Shown: positions 49,554-58,619, counted from the stretch's first letter. The stretch: 64,000 nt of DNA from Subdoligranulum variabile (GCA_004554775.1 SFKI01000010.1:1-64000), one strand, 5' to 3'. Translations and numbers: made by a program. Notes: a model not told the origin generated them from the letters alone.

Positions 49554-49582
49554 TTGCGCAACGCCGCAGCCTGTGCTATAAT
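49554..49582 (+). promoter_or_regulatory. Promoter of the oxidoreductase gene
   Basis: TTGCGC at 49554-49559 and TATAAT at 49577-49582, 17-base spacing, 32 bases before the start codon. Confidence 0.72.
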
Positions 49583-49614
49583 ACCCCAAACAACCCAAAT
49601 GCGAGGTGCATCCT

Positions 49615-50589
49615 ATGTCTTTGAAAATTGCCGTATTATCGACGAGCCGGATCGTGGCGGAGGTCATGCGCGAGGTCGGGGCGTGGCCGGAGGTGGACGT
49701 GGCGGCCATCATCTGCCGCCCGCAGAGTGCCGACAAGGGCCGCGCGTGGGCGGAGCAATACAACGTACCTGCGCTGTATACCGACGAGGACGCGGCCTAT
49801 GCGGCGGGCGGGTTCGAGGCCGTTTACATCGGCACGGCCAACCACCTGCACTACGCGGCGGCCAAAAAAGCGCTGCTGGCGGGGTATCATGTGCTGCTTG
49901 AAAAGCCGTTCACCGCCACCGCCGCCGAGGCGCGCGAGCTGTTCGCGCTGGCCGATGCGCGCGGGCTGGTGCTGATGGAGGCCATCACGATCCCGTACCT
50001 GCCGCAGTACGCGTTTTTGCAGGCCGAGCTGCCCAAGATCGGCCCCGTGCGCGGCGCGATGGCCAGCTTTTGCGCCCGCAGCGCCCGCTACGACGACTAT
50101 CTGAACGGCATCTGGAACACCACGTTTGACCCGGCCTGCCTGGGCGGCGCGCTCAACGACATGAACGTCTACAACCTGCACCTGCTGTGCGGCCTGCTGG
50201 GCCTGCCCGACCGCGCCGAGTACCGCCCCAGCTGCGGGCCAAACGGCATAGATACTGCCGGCCTGGCACTGCTGGACTACGGCGGGTTCACCGCCGCCGC
50301 CCTGGCCGCCAAGGACAGCGAGGGCCGCAACGGTCTGGTGCTGCAAGGGCCGGGCGGGTATCTGGTCGTCGAGGGCGGCACCAACGCACTGCCCGTGGTT
50401 TACAGCGTGCTGGGCGGCGTACGCGGCGGCGGCACCCGCACCGACGGCCCTGCGCCCGCGCGGCACCGCATGGCGTATGAATTTGCGGAATTTGCACGAA
50501 TCATCGCACAAAAGGACACCGCCGCCGAAGCCGCCGCGCGGATGCGCACGATGCAGGTGATGAATTTGCTGGATGTGCTGCATCAGTAA
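49615..50589 (+). CDS. Gfo/Idh/MocA family oxidoreductase
   Basis: 324 residues. Rossmann N-terminus, YIGTANHLHYAAAKKALLAG and the LLEKPF motif with the conserved Lys, then the alpha/beta substrate domain. Family members oxidise sugars, inositols or related polyols with NAD(P). No sugar-specific neighbours, so the substrate is unknown. ATG at 49615 follows GAGGTG. Confidence 0.9.
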   Translation: MSLKIAVLSTSRIVAEVMREVGAWPEVDVAAIICRPQSADKGRAWAEQYNVPALYTDEDAAYAAGGFEAVYIGTANHLHYAAAKKALLAGYHVLLEKPFTATAAEARELFALADARGLVLMEAITIPYLPQYAFLQAELPKIGPVRGAMASFCARSARYDDYLNGIWNTTFDPACLGGALNDMNVYNLHLLCGLLGLPDRAEYRPSCGPNGIDTAGLALLDYGGFTAAALAAKDSEGRNGLVLQGPGGYLVVEGGTNALPVVYSVLGGVRGGGTRTDGPAPARHRMAYEFAEFARIIAQKDTAAEAAARMRTMQVMNLLDVLHQ

Positions 50590-50711
50590 GGCTGCTAAGA
50601 AAGGCCCCCCTGGTAGGGGGTCTTTGTGGTATCCGCGCAAAATAAAATGTATAAAACCCCCGCGCCCGGCCCACAATAACGGCAAATACAATGCCGAAAG
50701 GGACGGGGACG

Positions 50712-51419
50712 ATGGAGCATTTCAAGCAATTTTTCAAGCAAAAGGGGCTGTATCTGGCCTGCCTGGCGGTGGTGTTTGCGGCCACGGCGGCGGGGGTGCT
50801 GGCGCTGCGCAGCATCCTGAACCACGTTGTGGAACTGGCCAACACCGCGCAGGAGGAAGCCCCATGGCAAGACGATACGACCGTAAACAAGCCCGATACG
50901 ACCCAGCCCGAGCCTGCGCGTACGCCTGCGCCTGCCTCGTCGGCCTCGCCGTCGCCGGATGCTGCTTCCAGTGCGCCCGCAGCATCGCCCGCACCCGCCG
51001 CTTCTGCCGCGCCGTCCGGCTCTGCGGGCGGGTCGCCGGGCTTCTGGCGCGGTAAGGTGCTGGCCCCCTACAGCGGCGATGAGCTTGTCTACAATGCGAC
51101 CCTTGGCGACTGGCGCACCCACAACGGCGTGGATGTGTCCGCCGCGGCTGGCGAAAAGGTGCCCGCCGTGCGTGCCGGCCGCGTGACGCTGGTGGATGCG
51201 GACGCCCTTTGGGGCGGCGTGGTCGAGGTCTGCGACGCCGAGGGCCGCGTGTGGCGGTACTGCGGCGTGGACGGGAGCTGCGTTGTGGGGGATGCGGTTG
51301 CCGCGGGGGATGTGCTCGGCACAGCCGGTGCGATACCCGCCGAGGCGGATCTTGACGGACATGTGCATTTGGAGTGCCTGGAGGGGGATGGCTCCTGGGT
51401 GGAGCCGGGGATTAAATAA
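50712..51419 (+). CDS. Membrane-anchored M23 peptidase (SpoIIQ-like)
   Basis: 235 residues. N-terminal helix (about 14-36), an Ala/Pro/Ser-rich linker of about 60 residues, then an M23/LytM domain (about 110-235). Zinc motifs HNGVD (HxxxD) and GHVHLE (HxH) are complete, so it could cut peptidoglycan crosslinks. Organisation and the DWRTHNGVDVSAA pattern resemble SpoIIQ, which spans the septum during engulfment; the family assignment is not certain. The start at 50712 is chosen for its fit to the transmembrane helix; one at 50691 is possible. Confidence 0.82.
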   Translation: MEHFKQFFKQKGLYLACLAVVFAATAAGVLALRSILNHVVELANTAQEEAPWQDDTTVNKPDTTQPEPARTPAPASSASPSPDAASSAPAASPAPAASAAPSGSAGGSPGFWRGKVLAPYSGDELVYNATLGDWRTHNGVDVSAAAGEKVPAVRAGRVTLVDADALWGGVVEVCDAEGRVWRYCGVDGSCVVGDAVAAGDVLGTAGAIPAEADLDGHVHLECLEGDGSWVEPGIK

Positions 51420-51423
51420 CTGT

Positions 51424-51570
51424 TTTACCGGGCGTTGCCACCTTGCGGCAACGCCCTTTTATAATGGGCTGCTTCCATTAGTCCTTCCTTTTTGGGTGTC
51501 CAAAAAGGAAGGACTGGCGGGGGAAGCCCATGACAAGAGGGGGCACCGCAAGGTGGTGCCCCCGCCAGCC
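51424..51570. repeat. Composite repeat made of three hairpins
   Basis: GGGCGTTGCC..GGCAACGCCC with T-run (terminator of the M23 gene), CCTTCCTTTTTGGG..CCAAAAAGGAAGG, and GGGGGCACC..GGTGCCCCC, with AGCCCAT boundaries as in the other elements. Confidence 0.85.
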
Positions 51571-51601
51571 GCGAAACGAAACGAAAACACGCAAAAAAAT
51601 A

Positions 51602-51630
51602 TTGCAATTCCCTTGCGCATCGTGTATGAT
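51602..51630 (+). promoter_or_regulatory. prfC promoter
   Basis: TTGCAA at 51602-51607 and TATGAT at 51625-51630, 17-base spacing. Confidence 0.75.
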
Positions 51631-51665
51631 ATAGGGTGATATTTATAGTAGAGGAGTATGCCCCG

Positions 51666-53279
51666 ATGGCATCATTGCGCGAAGAAATTGAATCCCGGCG
51701 CACGTTTGCGATCATCTCGCACCCGGACGCCGGTAAAACGACCTTGACCGAAAAACTCCTGCTTTACGGTGGGGCCATCCAGACGGCTGGCTCCGTCAAG
51801 GGCAAGCAGAGCGCCAAGCACGCGGTCTCGGACTGGATGGATATTGAAAAACAGCGCGGAATTAGCGTTACATCGTCTGTTTTGCAGTTCAACTACCAGG
51901 GCAAGTGCATCAACATCCTGGACACCCCCGGCCACCAGGACTTCTCTGAGGATACCTACCGCACCCTGATGGCCGCCGACTGCGCCGTCATGGTCATCGA
52001 CGCGGCCAAGGGCGTTGAGGCACAGACCATCAAGCTGTTCAAGGTTTGCACGCTGCGCCACATCCCCATCTTCACCTTCGTCAACAAAATGGACCGCGAG
52101 GCCCGCGACCCGTTTGAGCTGATGGAGAACATCGAGGAGATCTTGGGCATCAAAACCTACCCCATGAACTGGCCCATCAGCTGCGGCAAGGATTTTAAGG
52201 GCGTGTACGACCGCAATGCCAAGCGCGTACTGGCGTTCGAGAGCGATGGCCGCGCCAACGGCGTCAAGATGGTCGATGAGATCGAGGCCGAGCTGGGCGA
52301 CCCCGCGCTGGATACGCTGATCGGCGCGGCGAACCACCAGAAGCTGGCCGATGACATTGAACTTTTGGACGGTGCAGCGGAAGAATTTGACCTTGCCGCC
52401 GTGCAGCACGGCGAATTGAGCCCCGTGTTTTTCGGCTCGGCTTTGACCAACTTCGGCGTGGAGCCGTTTTTGAAGGAATTTTTGCGCCTGACCCCGACCC
52501 CGCTGCCCCGCAAGGACAGCGTGAGCGGCGAGCTGGTTGACCCGTGCAGTGAACAGTTCAGCGGCTTTGTGTTCAAAATTCAGGCCAACATGAACAAAAA
52601 CCACCGCGACCGCATCGCGTTTCTGCGCATCTGCTCGGGCAAATTCGAGCGCGGCATGGAGGCCTTCCACGTGCAGGAGGGCAAAAACATCAAGCTTGCC
52701 ACCGGCACCAGCCTGATGGCCGACGACCGCGCCATCGTCAGCGAGGCCTACGCGGGCGACATTATCGGCCTGTTTGACCCGGGCGTGTTCTCCATCGGCG
52801 ACACGCTGTGCACCGGCAAAAAGCACGTGCAGTTCGCGGGCATCCCGACCTTCGCGCCCGAGCACTTCGCGCGCGTGACCCAGGTCGACACGATGAAGCG
52901 CAAGCAGTTCGTCAAGGGCATGGAGCAGATCGCCCAGGAGGGCGCCATCCAGATCTTCCGCGACCTCGGCGCCGGTATGGAGGAGGTCGTCGTCGGCGTG
53001 GTCGGCGTGCTGCAATTGGAAGTGCTGGAGTACCGCCTGAAAAACGAGTACAATGTCGATATCCGGATGCAGACGCTGCCCTACGAGCACCTGCGCTGGG
53101 TGCTGAACGACCCCGACGAGATCGACTTGAAGCATCTGGATCTGACCAGCGACACGCGGGCCATCGAGGACATGCGCGGCAACCCGCTGCTGCTGTTTGG
53201 CAGCCCGTGGAGCATCAACTGGGCCGAGCAGCACAACGAAAAGCTGCGCCTGTCCGAGTTTGGCAACCTGACGTTTTAA
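51666..53279 (+). CDS. prfC: Peptide chain release factor 3
   Basis: 537 residues. GTPase G1 HPDAGKTT, G2 region RGISVTSSV, G3 DTPGHQDFSEDTYR, G4 NKMD. RF3 hydrolyses GTP to recycle RF1/RF2 from the ribosome after release. ATG at 51666 after AGTAGAGGAG. The YitT gene begins 12 bases past the stop. Confidence 0.96.
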   Translation: MASLREEIESRRTFAIISHPDAGKTTLTEKLLLYGGAIQTAGSVKGKQSAKHAVSDWMDIEKQRGISVTSSVLQFNYQGKCINILDTPGHQDFSEDTYRTLMAADCAVMVIDAAKGVEAQTIKLFKVCTLRHIPIFTFVNKMDREARDPFELMENIEEILGIKTYPMNWPISCGKDFKGVYDRNAKRVLAFESDGRANGVKMVDEIEAELGDPALDTLIGAANHQKLADDIELLDGAAEEFDLAAVQHGELSPVFFGSALTNFGVEPFLKEFLRLTPTPLPRKDSVSGELVDPCSEQFSGFVFKIQANMNKNHRDRIAFLRICSGKFERGMEAFHVQEGKNIKLATGTSLMADDRAIVSEAYAGDIIGLFDPGVFSIGDTLCTGKKHVQFAGIPTFAPEHFARVTQVDTMKRKQFVKGMEQIAQEGAIQIFRDLGAGMEEVVVGVVGVLQLEVLEYRLKNEYNVDIRMQTLPYEHLRWVLNDPDEIDLKHLDLTSDTRAIEDMRGNPLLLFGSPWSINWAEQHNEKLRLSEFGNLTF

Positions 53280-53291
53280 GGGGGCCGCACT

Positions 53292-54176
53292 GTGCTGACA
53301 AAACTGAAAAAGCACGTGACACCGAAACAAATATGGGGCGACCTCGTGTTTTTTGCGCTGCTGAACCTGGGGCTGATCGCCACGGCGGCGGGCATTGCGC
53401 TGTTTAAAACGCCCAACCACTTTGCGTTTGGCGGCACGTCGGGCCTGTCCATCGTGCTGGCGACGCTCTTCCCAAAATTTAACGTAGGTTCGTTTATGTG
53501 GGTGGTCAACGCCGTGCTGGTGGTGCTGGGGTTTCTCTTTTTGGGCATACGTTCCATGGGGTGGACGATCTACTCGTCGTTCGCGCTCTCGTTCTACGTC
53601 AGCGCGTTTGAGTGGGCGTTCCCGCTGACCCATCCGCTGACCAACGACGTGTTTTTGGAGCTGTGCTACGCGGTCATTTTGTCGGCGGTGGGCGCGGCGA
53701 TCGTCTTTAACATTGGCGCGTCTACGGGCGGAACCGACATAGTAGCGATGATTTTGAACAAGTACACCTCGATGCCGGTGGGCCGCGCCCTGATGGTGAG
53801 CGACCTTGGCATCGTGCTGGCGGGCGCGTACCTGTACGGCCCGGCGACCGGCCTGTACTGCATCTTGGGCATGATTTTGAAAAGCACGGTCGCGGACTCG
53901 GCCATCGAGGGCATCAACCTGCGCAAGGTTTGCACGGTGGTCACGAGCCGCCCCGAGCCGGTGCGGGATTTTATCGTCAACGAGCTGCACCGCTCTGCCA
54001 CCATGGAGCAGGCCCAGGGCGCGTACACCCACGACGAAAAGTGGGTGCTGATCACGGTCTTGACCCGCGGCCAGGCACAAAAGCTGCGGCTGTTCGTACA
54101 TTCTTTGGACGAGCACGCGTTTATTACGATCGTGAATAGCAGTGAGATCGTGGGGAAAGGGTTTCGCTCGATTTGA
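53292..54176 (+). CDS. YitT family membrane protein
   Basis: 294 residues. Five or six helices (DUF161) to about residue 205, with GGTSGLSIVLATLF and GASTGGTDIVAMIL as glycine-rich loops, then a soluble DUF2179 domain. GTG start at 53292 is 9 bases after AAGGGGG at the prfC stop. Function of the family is unclear; transport is suspected. Confidence 0.9.
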   Translation: MLTKLKKHVTPKQIWGDLVFFALLNLGLIATAAGIALFKTPNHFAFGGTSGLSIVLATLFPKFNVGSFMWVVNAVLVVLGFLFLGIRSMGWTIYSSFALSFYVSAFEWAFPLTHPLTNDVFLELCYAVILSAVGAAIVFNIGASTGGTDIVAMILNKYTSMPVGRALMVSDLGIVLAGAYLYGPATGLYCILGMILKSTVADSAIEGINLRKVCTVVTSRPEPVRDFIVNELHRSATMEQAQGAYTHDEKWVLITVLTRGQAQKLRLFVHSLDEHAFITIVNSSEIVGKGFRSI

Positions 54177-54189
54177 AAACCCTGCCACG

Positions 54190-54330
54190 CCAGAGGGGCC
54201 ACCTTGCGGCCCCTCTTTTTTTAGAAGGCTTCTTCCGGGAAGCCTTCCTTTTTTGTGACCAAAAAAGGAAAGCCTAGCGGGGGAATCCCTCTTGATTAAG
54301 GGTGTCCCCGCAGGGTGGGGACACCCGCCG
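54190..54330. repeat. Repeat with terminator, at the prophage edge
   Basis: AGAGGGGCC..GGCCCCTCT plus T-run (ends the YitT gene), GCCTTCCTTTTTTGTG..CAAAAAAGGAAAGC, then GGGTGTCCCC..GGGGACACCC. The prophage begins soon after. Confidence 0.82.
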
Positions 54331-54427
54331 GAGTGGTGCTCCCCGCCAGGGGGGTGTTTCCCGCCGGATACATACTTTGAAACCAGCAAAACACCCGGGG
54401 TGTCTGCAACTGGTTGCAAAGTTTTAC

Positions 54428-54472
54428 AAACAGTTAAAAATAACATATCTATGTAATATATTAAACTGTTTT
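54428..54472. other. AT-rich dyad between host and prophage genes
   Basis: AAACAGTTAA at 54428-54437 and TTAAACTGTTT at 54461-54471 are imperfect inverted repeats in an unusually AT-rich stretch (54410-54490). On the minus strand it could end the ATPase transcript, or it may be part of the left prophage end. No direct repeat could be checked because the right end lies outside. Confidence 0.4.
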
Positions 54473-54491
54473 TCTAGTTGTAGAGTTTTGT

Positions 54492-55814
54492 CTACGCGCG
54501 TGCGGACGCGATGGTCAATTGCTCAACAATGCCGGGGGCCTGCTCGGGCGCGTACCAAATTGCGTAGCTGCCTTTGTGCCCCTGGCGGATCGTGCTGTTT
54601 TCCAGCTGCATCCCGCGTGCCGCGTTGCGCATCGTCCCTTCACTGATGCCCTCTTTTTTGCCTGCGGCGATGGCATCGTTCACCCGGACCCACCCCGGGG
54701 TCTTGAGCAGTTCGCCCAGCAGGCCCACCGCACGGTCGCGGGTGGTGGGGGCCGGGCCGCGCGGCGCTGACAGCCGCGGGCGGATGATCTCGTCGGCGGT
54801 AAAGTCACATTTGTCCATAATTTCTACACCGCCGTCGCGGATGGCAAAGCGCATGCTGGGGCCTGCCGGGCCAAGGCTGTTTTTGTCCTGGGCAAACACG
54901 CGGGTGTCCGGGTCCTCGGGGTCGTTGCCTGCAAAAATGATGCTTCGCGCCGCGTTGCGGAAATCGCTGGAGCCTAAAATGCGGTCGCTGGCCGAGCCTG
55001 CCGCCAGGCTGGGCTTGTTGATGTGGCTGATAAGCAGCACCGCGCAGTGATGCCGCGCCGCGAACCGCGCCAGGTAGTCCATCATGGGGCGCACGTCGTC
55101 GGCCTGGTTCATTTTTACGTGCTTTTCCAGGTAGCTCTGGATCGGGTCGAACACCACCAGCGCCGGGTGGCAGGTGGGGTTCTGCGCAAGCTGCTCCAAG
55201 CGCGGGTCGCACATCGTTACGGTGGGTGCATCGCTGATTTGTGTCGCTACGGCGATGTTTTCCATCCGTGCACCGAGCTTTTCCAGGCGCGGGGCCAGCA
55301 CGATGTGCGGGTCGTTTTCCTGGGTGAAGTAGTACACCAGCCCGGGCTGGCCGTCCCTTGCGGCGCGCCCGGCGCTGATGTCGGCGGCCCATTTCAGCGC
55401 CAGCCAGGTCTTGCCCGCGCCCGCCACGCCCGCCAAAATCGTGATGGCATCCAGCGGCAGATACGGCTCGATCAGGTACTCGGCCTGCCGCGTTTCCACG
55501 TACGCCATCGGCGTCAGGCCCACCTCGTGCATCGCTTCGCGCCGCTTGGCCGCCCGCGCGATCGTCAGGCAATAGCCGGGGTCGGCCTCCCAGTTGGATA
55601 GATAAGTGTTGCATCGCTCCTCGTACTCCTGCGGGGGCATCCCCTGCTCTAAGGCGCGCGCACGCAGCAGCTTCATGCGGCGCAGGCGCTCGGAATCGTC
55701 GGGCGTATTGAGAGCATCGAAGAAAGTAAGCGGAGCGGCCAAGAGCGATTTATCCATGCCGTGCAGCTTGGCGTCGAACACTTGCGGCTCCAGTGTCAAT
55801 TCATTGGTCAGCAT
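54492..55814 (-). CDS. RepA/DnaB-like AAA ATPase of the prophage
   Basis: 440 residues. Central RecA-like domain (about 130-330) with Walker A GVAGAGKTW, Walker B LVVFDPIQSYLE, and SHINKPS, as in phage and plasmid replicative ATPases (AAA_25, RepA/KaiC-like). The C-terminal third has a helix-turn-helix-like segment (EGISEGTMRNAARGM). Likely loads or drives replication of the element. AAGGAGG precedes ATG 55814. Divergent from the late genes. Confidence 0.82.
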   Translation of the reverse strand: MLTNELTLEPQVFDAKLHGMDKSLLAAPLTFFDALNTPDDSERLRRMKLLRARALEQGMPPQEYEERCNTYLSNWEADPGYCLTIARAAKRREAMHEVGLTPMAYVETRQAEYLIEPYLPLDAITILAGVAGAGKTWLALKWAADISAGRAARDGQPGLVYYFTQENDPHIVLAPRLEKLGARMENIAVATQISDAPTVTMCDPRLEQLAQNPTCHPALVVFDPIQSYLEKHVKMNQADDVRPMMDYLARFAARHHCAVLLISHINKPSLAAGSASDRILGSSDFRNAARSIIFAGNDPEDPDTRVFAQDKNSLGPAGPSMRFAIRDGGVEIMDKCDFTADEIIRPRLSAPRGPAPTTRDRAVGLLGELLKTPGWVRVNDAIAAGKKEGISEGTMRNAARGMQLENSTIRQGHKGSYAIWYAPEQAPGIVEQLTIASARA

Positions 55815-55848
55815 TGGGTCCTCCTTGTCAATTTGCGTTGTATTGCAC

Positions 55849-55893
55849 ACTACTTATAGTAGTATTATAACGCGGTCGCACTGCACTTTACAA
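55849..55893 (-). promoter_or_regulatory. Promoter and dyad for the prophage ATPase gene
   Basis: Minus-strand TTGTAA (55888-55893) and TATAAT (55864-55869) are 18 bases apart. ACTAC-TTATA-GTAGT at 55849-55863 sits next to the -10 box, a likely operator. Confidence 0.65.
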
Positions 55894-55991
55894 TGAAATA
55901 CCGCTGAAAATTTACTGAAACCGCAGTGAAGCGGATTTTTTGGAAAAAGGGCTTGTTATAGGACTGCTAAATAAAACTTTTCGGAAGTATA

Positions 55992-56020
55992 TTGACAACT
56001 ATTGGTAGTTGTACTATGAT
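55992..56020 (+). promoter_or_regulatory. Prophage rightward promoter with operator between -35 and -10
   Basis: TTGACA at 55992-55997 and TATGAT at 56015-56020 (17-base spacing). The palindrome ACAACTA-TTGG-TAGTTGT (55995-56012) fills the spacer, ideal for repression. The repressor is not in the window. Confidence 0.8.
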
Positions 56021-56104
56021 GGGGGTACTGACAAGGATGGACGGCAAAAACGTGGCGGTGCAAACCCGCCGCAGCAAAATCAGACACTGGAAAGGACAGG
56101 ACAT

Positions 56105-56545
56105 ATGAACTACAAGGAAAAAATCACGTGGCTGCAACGATATCTGAAGGCGCGGGAGCAGGCGCGCTTTCTGGGGGACTGCGCGCAGGAGATGGAAGCC
56201 GAGGCCGAGGGCATGCGCACGCGGCTGGATGGGATGCCCGGGGCCGGGCGGGACACGGCGCGGTTGGCACGAAGCGTGGAAAAGGTCGAAGAAACGCGGA
56301 AAATGGCGGACGCCGCGCTTGACCGCTGCGCCGAGCTGCGCATTGAACTGGTGGCCGAGCTGGCGAAGGTGCAGCATCCGCTGGCGCAGGAGGTGCTGCG
56401 CCGCCGCTACATCAACGGCGAAAGCTACGCCGAGATCTGCGACGCGCTGGCCCTGGTGGAGCGCCGCGTCTACCAGCTGCACCGCCTGGGCGTGAACAAG
56501 GTGTGCGAGGACGGGCAGCACCGGCCGGAGAAAGAAGTTCAGTAA
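56105..56545 (+). CDS. Phage sigma-70 region 4-like transcription regulator (ArpU/DUF1492 type)
   Basis: 146 residues. A long helical N-terminus is followed by a helix-turn-helix: EVLRRRYINGESYAEICDAL with ALVERRVYQLHRLGV (shortened) as recognition helix, much like late-gene activators in Bacillota phages. Probably turns on the late operon downstream. AAAGGAC precedes ATG 56105. Confidence 0.78.
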   Translation: MNYKEKITWLQRYLKAREQARFLGDCAQEMEAEAEGMRTRLDGMPGAGRDTARLARSVEKVEETRKMADAALDRCAELRIELVAELAKVQHPLAQEVLRRRYINGESYAEICDALALVERRVYQLHRLGVNKVCEDGQHRPEKEVQ

Positions 56546-56590
56546 GATTACAGTTGGATTTCATTGCAAAATACAACTAAAAGTGGTAAT

Positions 56591-56881
56591 ATGGTAGCAT
56601 CGAAACTCGTGGAAGGGCAGCGGCCTGGCCACGGGTTTTTGTTTTGCAATTTTGCCGGGAGGTGGGCTGAAATCGAACAGGTAACAGAGGAAAACGTCAT
56701 CGCCGAGCTGGCGGGCATCGCGTTTGACGACGGTTGTGGCGATGGTTGTAATTTGGTTGTAAAAACCGCCGACAAGCTGCGCGCGCTGGAGCTGCTGTAC
56801 AAGTATCTGGGCCTGGGGGATAAGGGCGGCGGCTTGGATAAGGTGGTGATTGTGGATGATGTTGGAGGGGACGCACGCTGA
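56591..56881 (+). CDS. Phage terminase small subunit, short form
   Basis: About 96 residues from ATG 56591. The C-terminal pattern ENVIAELAGIAFDD and KTADKLRALELLYKYLGL is that of terminase small subunits, which recognise phage DNA for packaging; the usual N-terminal HTH is absent. The best ribosome site (GGAGGTG, 56659-56665) lies before an ATC codon at 56672 rather than before ATG 56591 or TTG 56564, so the true start is uncertain. Confidence 0.65.
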   Translation: MVASKLVEGQRPGHGFLFCNFAGRWAEIEQVTEENVIAELAGIAFDDGCGDGCNLVVKTADKLRALELLYKYLGLGDKGGGLDKVVIVDDVGGDAR

Positions 56882-56909
56882 CGGCCTGGGAAGCACCGGG
56901 AGGCCACAT

Positions 56910-57345
56910 TTTTGTAGGGGCGAGCATCGCTCGCCCGCGGGATTTTGCACTGCCGCTAAACTGCACGGGCGAACAATGCTCGCCCCTACAGCCCTTGTAT
57001 GGTTGCCCCCCTACAACCAACCGTGCAATTTCACGTTGAGGTAAATGCCCACGGGCGGATATGGAATCCGCCCCTACGCCAACATGATTTTGGCCCCGGA
57101 GGGGTTAATCGGAGAAGAAACAAAAAGCGTTAAGAAACGTGCAGCACTCCTGCACGTTTTAGCTTTTTGTTTTTTCGACCACATCTTTGGGGTTCTTAGG
57201 GGCGAGCGCTTGGCGGCGCACAACGAGCGCCGCCAGTTTGCTGCGCAAACCCGCTCGTGCGGTTATTCGCCCCGCTGGGGCGTTGGGTAGCATCCCATTA
57301 AAAAGGGTGTCCCCGCAGGGTGGGGACACCCGCCGCGCAGCATAA
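56910..57345 (+). repeat. Long composite repeat inside the phage packaging operon, includes structured copy 4
   Basis: TGTAGGGGCGAGCATCGCTCGCCC, GGGCGAACAATGCTCGCCC and GGGCGGATAT..ATCCGCCCCTACGCC, then GGCCCCGGAGGGGTTAATC, nested hairpin AACAAAAAGC..GCTTTTTGTT with AACGTGCAG/CTGCACGTT, TTAGGGGCGAGC, structured hairpins at 57207-57282 and GGGTGTCCCC..GGGGACACCC. From 57060 to 57282 it is almost identical to 42840-43057. It lies exactly between terminase small and large genes. Confidence 0.9.
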
Positions 57346-57362
57346 TTAAAGGAGTTATAAAA

Positions 57363-58607
57363 ATGGATATTTATCTCACACAAACAATTCCGGAAGTCTT
57401 TCACCCAGTGCATAGGCAGATCCGGTCCGGCGGCATCAAGGAGGTCGTTGCCAAGGGCGGGCGCGGGTCGGGCAAGTCGAGCTACCTGTCGCTGGAGGTG
57501 GTGTATCAGCTGCTGCGGCACCCCGATTGCCATGCCGTCGTGCTGCGCAAGGTGGCCGGGACGCTGCGCAACAGCGTGTATAACCAGATCGTCTGGGCCA
57601 TTGATGCACTGGGGTGCACGGCGTATTTCCGCTGCACGGTTTCGCCGATGGAATGTACTTATTTGCCTACCGGGCAGAAGATCCTCTTCTTCGGCCTGGA
57701 CGACGCGGGCAAGCTGAAAAGCTTAAAACTTCCGTTCGGCAGCGTCGGCATCTGCTGGTTCGAGGAGCTTGACCAGTTCGACGGCCCCGAGGAGGTGCGC
57801 AACGTTGAACAGAGTATTTTTCGCGGCGGACAGTACAGCCTGACGCTAAAAAGCTTTAACCCGCCCGCCATGGCGCGCAGCTGGGTCAACCGCTATGCAC
57901 GCGAACCGCGAGATGGAAAATTGGTGCATCACTCGACCTACCGGGACCTGCCGCCTGCCCTGCTTGGCGAGCGCTTTTGGGCCGATGCCGAGCATCTGCG
58001 CGCGACCAACCCCGAGGCCTACCGCCATGAGTACGGCGGCGAAGTGGTGGGCAGCGGCGCGGCGGTGTTTGGCAACCTGCGGCTGCGCGCGGTGCCGGAT
58101 GAAGAAATTTTGACGTACGACCGTATTTATCACGGCGTGGACTGGGGCTGGTGGCCCGACCCTTGGGCCTACAACGCCTGCGCGTACGACCCGGCGCGGC
58201 GTCGGCTGGTGATTTTTGACGAACTGACGCGATTTCGCACCCCCAACGCCGAGACCGCCCGGCTGCTGATCGCCCGCGGCGTGGGCGGCGACGACGGCGG
58301 GTTCCTCATCGCGGACGGCGCCGAGCCGAAATCCTGCGCCGACTACCGCGCTGCCGGGCTGCCCTGCCGCGCCGCCCGCAAAGGCCCCGGCAGCCTGCGC
58401 GAAAGCATGAAATGGCTGCAGGGCCTGGCCGAGATCGTGATCGACCCGGCGCGATGCCCGGACACCGCGCGGGAGTTTTGCGAGTACGAGTATGCGAAAG
58501 ATGCACGTACGGGCGAGGTTTTTGGCGGGTTTGTCGATGCGGGGAATCACCATATTGATGCGGTGAGGTATGCGGTGGAGGTGGTTTGGAGAAGGAGAGG
58601 AGCGTGA
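57363..58607 (+). CDS. Phage terminase large subunit
   Basis: 414 residues, PBSX type. ATPase Walker A GGRGSGKSS near residue 35, Walker B GICWFEELDQF, then the RNase H-like nuclease domain with Asp residues in GVDWGWWPDP, LIADGAEPKS and DAGNHHIDAVRYA. It powers DNA entry into the capsid and cuts concatemers. All key residues are intact. AAAGGAG precedes ATG. Confidence 0.94.
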   Translation: MDIYLTQTIPEVFHPVHRQIRSGGIKEVVAKGGRGSGKSSYLSLEVVYQLLRHPDCHAVVLRKVAGTLRNSVYNQIVWAIDALGCTAYFRCTVSPMECTYLPTGQKILFFGLDDAGKLKSLKLPFGSVGICWFEELDQFDGPEEVRNVEQSIFRGGQYSLTLKSFNPPAMARSWVNRYAREPRDGKLVHHSTYRDLPPALLGERFWADAEHLRATNPEAYRHEYGGEVVGSGAAVFGNLRLRAVPDEEILTYDRIYHGVDWGWWPDPWAYNACAYDPARRRLVIFDELTRFRTPNAETARLLIARGVGGDDGGFLIADGAEPKSCADYRAAGLPCRAARKGPGSLRESMKWLQGLAEIVIDPARCPDTAREFCEYEYAKDARTGEVFGGFVDAGNHHIDAVRYAVEVVWRRRGA

Positions 58608-58619
58608 TTTTGCGTTGCG

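Noticed and set aside
57045..57290. Open frame in the repeat with a near copy at 42859-43107
   Set aside because: The likeness is DNA-level repeat identity. Hairpin pairing rather than codon pattern explains it, and other copies break the frame. Peptides such as GADSISAR recur for the same reason.
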